Origin: Shouchella patagoniensis
GTDB lineage: Bacteria > Bacillota > Bacilli > Bacillales > Bacillaceae_D
NCBI RefSeq assembly: GCF_002019705.1
Contig: NZ_KV917377.1
Location: forward strand, 866,565 to 930,564
Direction: 5' to 3'
Length of the DNA stretch: 64,000 bases
The translations under genes were made by a program, and so were the position numbers. Position 1 is the first letter of the stretch, and each line of letters starts with the position of its first letter. Shown in pieces: positions 60,332-64,000 of this stretch. The notes below the pieces were generated by a model that had not been told where the DNA came from, made no database searches, and worked only from the letters and a program-made list of their open reading frames with translations.

Positions 60332-61156
60332 TCACCCTTTTTTAAACCCGATTGCACTCATCATTCTTCCAGTCATCCCTTGTGCTTGACGATGAGAAAA
60401 AAAAGCATCTTCTTCAAACGTGCACATATCAGACATATGTATCTGTTCAGCCTTCAAACCAACCTTTAACAATAACAATTGATTGAGTTTAGGTAAATCA
60501 AGCAAGTAATGCCCAGGTCTAGTACTTTCATATGGTTTTTCTTCCCTAGCCGGAAGTACTCGATCTACTTGTTCAATAACAGGCTCATTAACTTCATAGT
60601 GTTGCTGGGAGATACTTGGCCCAATTAATACATGGATATCGCTAAGCTCAATCTGATAATTTCTTATCCATAACCCCACAAGTTTAGGACCTATTTGTTT
60701 GACAGTCCCTTGCCAGCCCGCGTGACATAAAGCAATGTATTGTGCATTCTTTGCAACAAAATAAAGCGGCACACAATCAGCATATAAACTAGTCAACAAA
60801 ATGCCTTTTTCATTTGTGTAAAGACCATCTGATTGTTTAATGGCAGTATCTAAATTCGCCGCTCCTCTTCCAGCGTCTCCTCTAGTTACTTCTACAATTG
60901 TCGAGCTGTGAATTTGTTCGGACCCAATCCATTGATCAAGAGGAAACCCGATATCCTTTGCAACTAGGTGACGGTTTTGTTGAACATCCTGCTGTTCATC
61001 ACCAACATGAAAACCCAGATTTAATGAACTGTAAGGGAACTTACTTGTACCGCCTTGCTTCGTCGTAAAACCAGCAAACAGGTTTGGGATTAGCGAGGAA
61101 AAAGAAACCGCCTCCAGTACTCTTTCAGAACGCTTTTCCCACTGTGTGTTGTTCAT
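60332..61156 (-). CDS. ylmD: peptidoglycan editing factor PgeF / purine nucleoside phosphorylase-like YlmD
   Basis: Copper/zinc-type DUF152 protein once called laccase-like; family members act as purine nucleoside phosphorylase/adenosine deaminase or edit peptidoglycan precursors. 274 residues with the metal ligands visible: His in SEQIHSS near 80, Cys in ADCVPLYF near 126, and CHAGWQGT near 143-150. AGGAGG precedes the ATG. The precise in vivo job is not settled. Confidence 0.93.
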   Translation of the reverse strand: MNNTQWEKRSERVLEAVSFSSLIPNLFAGFTTKQGGTSKFPYSSLNLGFHVGDEQQDVQQNRHLVAKDIGFPLDQWIGSEQIHSSTIVEVTRGDAGRGAANLDTAIKQSDGLYTNEKGILLTSLYADCVPLYFVAKNAQYIALCHAGWQGTVKQIGPKLVGLWIRNYQIELSDIHVLIGPSISQQHYEVNEPVIEQVDRVLPAREEKPYESTRPGHYLLDLPKLNQLLLLKVGLKAEQIHMSDMCTFEEDAFFSHRQAQGMTGRMMSAIGFKKG

Positions 61157-61242
61157 ACGGCTTCCTCCTGTTTGCTAATATTCATTTGTTCTTCATTTTA
61201 TCATAAGAACCTCAAGAGAAGAAATAATTTCAATTGTCGCGG

Positions 61243-61539
61243 TTAGCTTTTCTTCCGTACCATCGTAGATGGCTCTTGTAATTTTGCAACATTATAACGA
61301 TCGGGTAGTTCAACTAATATAACATCAGACCCGATCTTTAATATGTTTTTCCAAGGAATAATCACTTCCTGATGATCTCGTTGTCCAAGTAGCTGCATCA
61401 CTTTCCCACTACTTGCGATAATAATTGCTTCAATCTTTCCAGTTTCCAAATTAATATCCAAGTCATTTAAATGACCTAAGCGTTTTCCATTTTCCATATT
61501 CACTATGTCCTTTGATGACAATTCCGATATTTTTATCAT
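61243..61539 (-). CDS. ylmC: YlmC/YmxH family PRC-barrel protein
   Basis: Small sporulation-linked family with one PRC-barrel domain, function unknown. 98 residues: ISELSSKDIVNMENGKRLGHLNDLDI (2-27), then a PRC barrel (about 30-80), and a short tail. AT-rich region with GGGGAGGG ahead of the ATG. It directly follows the sigG terminator, as in B. subtilis but without ylmA and ylmB. Confidence 0.92.
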   Translation of the reverse strand: MIKISELSSKDIVNMENGKRLGHLNDLDINLETGKIEAIIIASSGKVMQLLGQRDHQEVIIPWKNILKIGSDVILVELPDRYNVAKLQEPSTMVRKKS

Positions 61540-61606
61540 TCAATACCCTCCCCATCTATGCTTGATTTTCTATCCTATGCTTATCCATTTAAAGATTATG
61601 TTAAAG

Positions 61607-61642
61607 AAAAAAAAGCTTGCGTCAACTAAAGTTGACGCAAGC
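61607..61642 (-). terminator. terminator after sigG
   Basis: Perfect 12-bp stem GCTTGCGTCAAC/GTTGACGCAAGC with a four-base loop, followed by eight T on the minus strand. One of the strongest terminators in the window. Confidence 0.95.
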
Positions 61643-61645
61643 CTC

Positions 61646-62431
61646 TTAAGATTCAATATGCTTATTCATTTGTTGAATAGCCCCTTTTTCGAGCCTAGAC
61701 ACTTGTGCTTGGGAAATACCGATTTCGTCCGCTACTTCCATCTGTGTTTTGCCTTGAAAAAAGCGCATATTTAGTATTGTCTTTTCACGATCATTTAACC
61801 GAATCATTGCTTCTTTTAAAGCAATCTCTTCAATCCAATTTGCGTCTTTATTTCGTTCATCACTAATTTGATCCATTACAAAAATTGGATCTCCACCATC
61901 ATTATAAATTGGTTCAAATAAAGAGACTGGATCTTGAATTGCATCCAAAGCAAAAACAATGTCTTCTTTTGGAACTTCCAATACAGCCGCAATTTCTTGA
62001 ACTGTCGGTTCTTTCTCTCTTTTTTTCTCTGCCATCATTTGGTCACGAACTTGCAAAGCTTTATATGCAATATCCCTTAACGATCGAGAAACTCGAATTG
62101 GATTATTATCTCGTAGATACCTTCTAATTTCTCCAATAATCATCGGCACTGCATAAGTAGAAAATTTAACATTTTGCCCTAAATCGAAATTATCAATCGA
62201 CTTCATCAACCCGATACAGCCCACTTGAAACAAATCATCTACGTTCTCGCCGCGGTTATTAAACCGTTGAATTACGCTTAATACAAGCCTTAAATTGCCA
62301 TTTACCAACGTCTCTCTAGCTGGTTCATAGCCCGATTGCAACTGCGCAAACAACTCACGCATCTCAAGATTTTTAAGTACTGGCAGTTTTGATGTATCCA
62401 CGCCGCAAATTTCTACTTTATTTCGAGTCAA
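61646..62431 (-). CDS. sigG: sporulation sigma factor sigma-G
   Basis: Late forespore sigma factor. 261 residues with MTRNKVEICGVDTSKLPVLKN-type start, region 2 (DLFQVGCIGLMKSIDNFD near 66-83; KFSTYAVPMIIGEIRR near 89) and region 4 helix-turn-helix (MEVADEIGISQAQVSRLEK near 230-248). The start codon is TTG after GGGGG. A sigma-F promoter precedes it, so the forespore first makes it under sigma-F. Confidence 0.98.
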   Translation of the reverse strand: MTRNKVEICGVDTSKLPVLKNLEMRELFAQLQSGYEPARETLVNGNLRLVLSVIQRFNNRGENVDDLFQVGCIGLMKSIDNFDLGQNVKFSTYAVPMIIGEIRRYLRDNNPIRVSRSLRDIAYKALQVRDQMMAEKKREKEPTVQEIAAVLEVPKEDIVFALDAIQDPVSLFEPIYNDGGDPIFVMDQISDERNKDANWIEEIALKEAMIRLNDREKTILNMRFFQGKTQMEVADEIGISQAQVSRLEKGAIQQMNKHIES

Positions 62432-62467
62432 ATTCTTTACCCCCTAGACGGAAGATGATGTCAAAAA

Positions 62468-62497
62468 AAGTATCTCCCTGGGAAATTAAAAATATGC
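62468..62497 (-). promoter_or_regulatory. sigma-F-type promoter of sigG
   Basis: Minus strand GCATA (-35), 15-base spacer, GGAGATACTT (-10). The -10 fits the sigma-F consensus GGNNANANTR at all fixed positions but the last; the -35 fits GYATA. Confidence 0.75.
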
Positions 62498-62578
62498 ACT
62501 CGTAAAAGTAAGCAAAAAAGCGAATGATTGATTGAGCATTGTTACGGCACAGTTTTTAGACTGAAAAATATTTTTTCC

Positions 62579-62606
62579 AAAAAAAGAAAGAGACCGAGTC
62601 TCTTTC
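62579..62606 (-). terminator. terminator after sigE
   Basis: Minus-strand 9-bp arms GAAAGAGAC/GTCTCTTTC with a three-base loop, followed by TTTTTTT. It starts right at the sigE stop. Confidence 0.9.
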
Positions 62607-63320
62607 CTACACCATTTTGTTAAATTCCTTCTGCAACCGCTTGATAATGCGCTTTTCAAGCCTAGATATGTAGGATTGAGAAATACCTAACATATCTGCA
62701 ACATCTTTCTGCGTTTTTTCTTCTGAACCAGTTAATCCAAATCGAAGCTCCATAATTTGCTTTTCCCTACTAGAGAGCGTATGCAACGCTTTAACGAGTA
62801 AACGTCTATCTACACGTTCCTCAATTCCTTTGGTGATGATATCTTCATCCGTGCCCAGCACATCAGATAACAACAATTCATTCCCATCCCAATCAATGTT
62901 TAATGGTTCATCAAATGATACTTCTGACCTCGTTTTATTATTACGACGCAAGTACATGAGGATTTCATTTTCTATGCACCTTGACGCGTACGTAGCCAAT
63001 TTAATCTTTTTCTCTGGGTTAAAGGTGTTCACAGCTTTAATTAAACCGATTGTACCGATGCTAATCAGATCTTCGATGTTAATGCCAGTGTTCTCAAACT
63101 TGCGCGCTATGTATACAACAAGACGTAAATTACGTTCAATTAACATTGAACGAACAGCCTTGTCTCCACTTGGCAGTTTTGCAAGTAATTCCGCTTCTTC
63201 TTCTTTGGACAATGGCGGAGGTAGAGCTTCACTCCCACCAATATAATAAATTTCATCCGCTTTTAAACCTAATTTTTGAAGTACCCGATTGATAAATAGA
63301 CGCCATTTCATTTTGATCAT
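62607..63320 (-). CDS. sigE: sporulation sigma factor sigma-E precursor
   Basis: Early mother-cell sigma factor, made as pro-sigma-E and cut by SpoIIGA. 237 residues: basic amphipathic pro-sequence (about 1-27, [17 protein letters not shown]) ahead of [16 protein letters not shown], region 2 ([22 protein letters not shown] near 85-106; [19 protein letters not shown]), and region 4 ([23 protein letters not shown] at the end). The ATG at 63320 follows AGGAGG; frames further upstream overlap the end of spoIIGA. Confidence 0.98.
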   Translation of the reverse strand: MIKMKWRLFINRVLQKLGLKADEIYYIGGSEALPPPLSKEEEAELLAKLPSGDKAVRSMLIERNLRLVVYIARKFENTGINIEDLISIGTIGLIKAVNTFNPEKKIKLATYASRCIENEILMYLRRNNKTRSEVSFDEPLNIDWDGNELLLSDVLGTDEDIITKGIEERVDRRLLVKALHTLSSREKQIMELRFGLTGSEEKTQKDVADMLGISQSYISRLEKRIIKRLQKEFNKMV

Positions 63321-63337
63321 CGATGTATCCTCCTTTT

Positions 63338-64000
63338 TTAGCTTGCCGATTGCACAACAAGTTGCGGGTGAACAATACACTGATATTCTTCATCGGCTGA
63401 TAGTGTATGTGCAAATAATCCGATAAGCACATGAGATGTTTCAAACGTTTCACCGTCATAATGAATACGAACTCTGTCCGGTTTTAAGGCAGCCATAAAA
63501 GGTTCTCCTTGCCCAACCGCTCTAAAAGGTACAACCCGAACCCGTTTCATGAGTATTGAAGGGTTTTCTTCTGTTGTTAATTCTACAACTGCGTCAACTT
63601 CTTTTTGTCCAAAAGCACGATAAAACATCGATGCTTCAGCAACCATAACCGGCATTTTCGTAATTGGATCTTTCAATTGATTACCTGTATCAACCAAACC
63701 CCACATCGAAAAATGTTCTCGCGCAATCCAAATTTCCACTTCCGCTAACTGATCAGCCTTCATTTTTCTTAGTTGGAATGAATAAACTTGTTGCTTGCTA
63801 AACAAAAAAACGAGTGGAAAGCCTATAAGTACGAAAAGCCAACTTATCGCACTGCCGCCAACTCCATAACCAGGTAAATGCGAAAGAATATCGGCTTCCG
63901 TTTGAAAAAAGTAATGCATTGCAAACAAACCACCGCCGGTAACAAACGTAATAAAGTAAAACGTGGCCAAGCTTTTAAAAAAATACGAAAATCGTTTGTA
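63338..64000 (-). CDS. spoIIGA: sporulation sigma-E processing peptidase SpoIIGA, 5' end outside the window
   Basis: Membrane aspartic protease in the septum that activates pro-sigma-E after SpoIIR signalling. The frame is open to the window edge, so only the C-terminal about 220 residues are present: a last membrane helix or two ([15 protein letters not shown] region) and the cytoplasmic protease domain with the catalytic motif LVDTGNQL. The gene ends 17 bases before sigE, and the pair is cotranscribed in known species. Confidence 0.96.
   Translation of the reverse strand, partial: YKRFSYFFKSLATFYFITFVTGGGLFAMHYFFQTEADILSHLPGYGVGGSAISWLFVLIGFPLVFLFSKQQVYSFQLRKMKADQLAEVEIWIAREHFSMWGLVDTGNQLKDPITKMPVMVAEASMFYRAFGQKEVDAVVELTTEENPSILMKRVRVVPFRAVGQGEPFMAALKPDRVRIHYDGETFETSHVLIGLFAHTLSADEEYQCIVHPQLVVQSAS

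Noticed and set aside
62432-62606. A small gene between sigE and sigG
   Set aside because: The gap is filled by a terminator and a sigma-F promoter and has no frame with a ribosome site.

Overview
The window is a core-chromosome segment of an endospore-forming member of the Bacillaceae. Nearly every gene keeps the order of the Bacillus subtilis spoIIGA-to-trmD region, read here from right to left because almost all genes lie on the minus strand. SpoIIGA, sigma-E, sigma-G, SpoVM, DivIVA and the YlmC-YlmH set mark a spore former. An acidic extracellular linker in PrkC hints at an alkaliphilic lineage, but that is an inference and no genus is claimed.

Layout from the right end. 57.4-64.0 kb: spoIIGA (cut by the window edge), sigE, sigG, then ylmC-D-E, sepF, ylmG, ylmH and divIVA (sporulation sigma factors, then division-site genes). 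53.6-57.4 kb: ileS behind an isoleucine T-box, and the DksA-like ylyA. 40.3-53.5 kb: lspA, rluD, then the pyrimidine operon pyrR-pyrP-pyrB-pyrC-carA-carB-pyrK-pyrD-pyrF-pyrE with two PyrR-binding attenuators, extended by an overlapping methyltransferase gene. 37.5-39.5 kb: rqcH on the plus strand, facing a small gene of unknown function. 19.1-37.4 kb: a calcium-type P-ATPase, remA, gmk, rpoZ, coaBC, priA, fmt, rsmB, prpC, prkC, rsgA, rpe, spoVM, rpmB (plus strand), yloU, fakA and a DegV/FakB-like gene. 10.8-19.1 kb: sdaAB-sdaAA, recG, the FapR-controlled lipid genes fapR-plsX-fabD-fabG, then acpP and rnc. 1.7-10.8 kb: a small UPF0435 gene on the plus strand, smc, ftsY, ylxM-ffh, rpsP, khpA, ylqD, rimM and trmD. 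1-1.6 kb: an unusual arginyl-tRNA synthetase cut by the left edge.

The genes form a growth core: membrane lipid synthesis (FapR regulon, FakA/FakB), protein export (Ffh, FtsY, LspA), ribosome assembly and translation quality (RimM, RsgA, RqcH, YlmH), nucleotide supply (pyr, gmk), chromosome and division functions (SMC, PriA, RecG, SepF, DivIVA), and Ser/Thr phospho-signalling (PrpC/PrkC).

I found no mobile element, CRISPR array, prophage, rRNA or tRNA, and no convincing new multi-gene system. What stands out is deviation from the expected order: rplS, rlmN, def, thiN and yloC (YicC family) are missing from their usual slots; a divergent ArgS sits beyond trmD; a plus-strand UPF0435 gene splits rnc from smc; and several hairpins cut up otherwise conserved operons. 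Only the ileS-divIVA gap exceeds 300 bases without a gene, and it holds the T-box leader.
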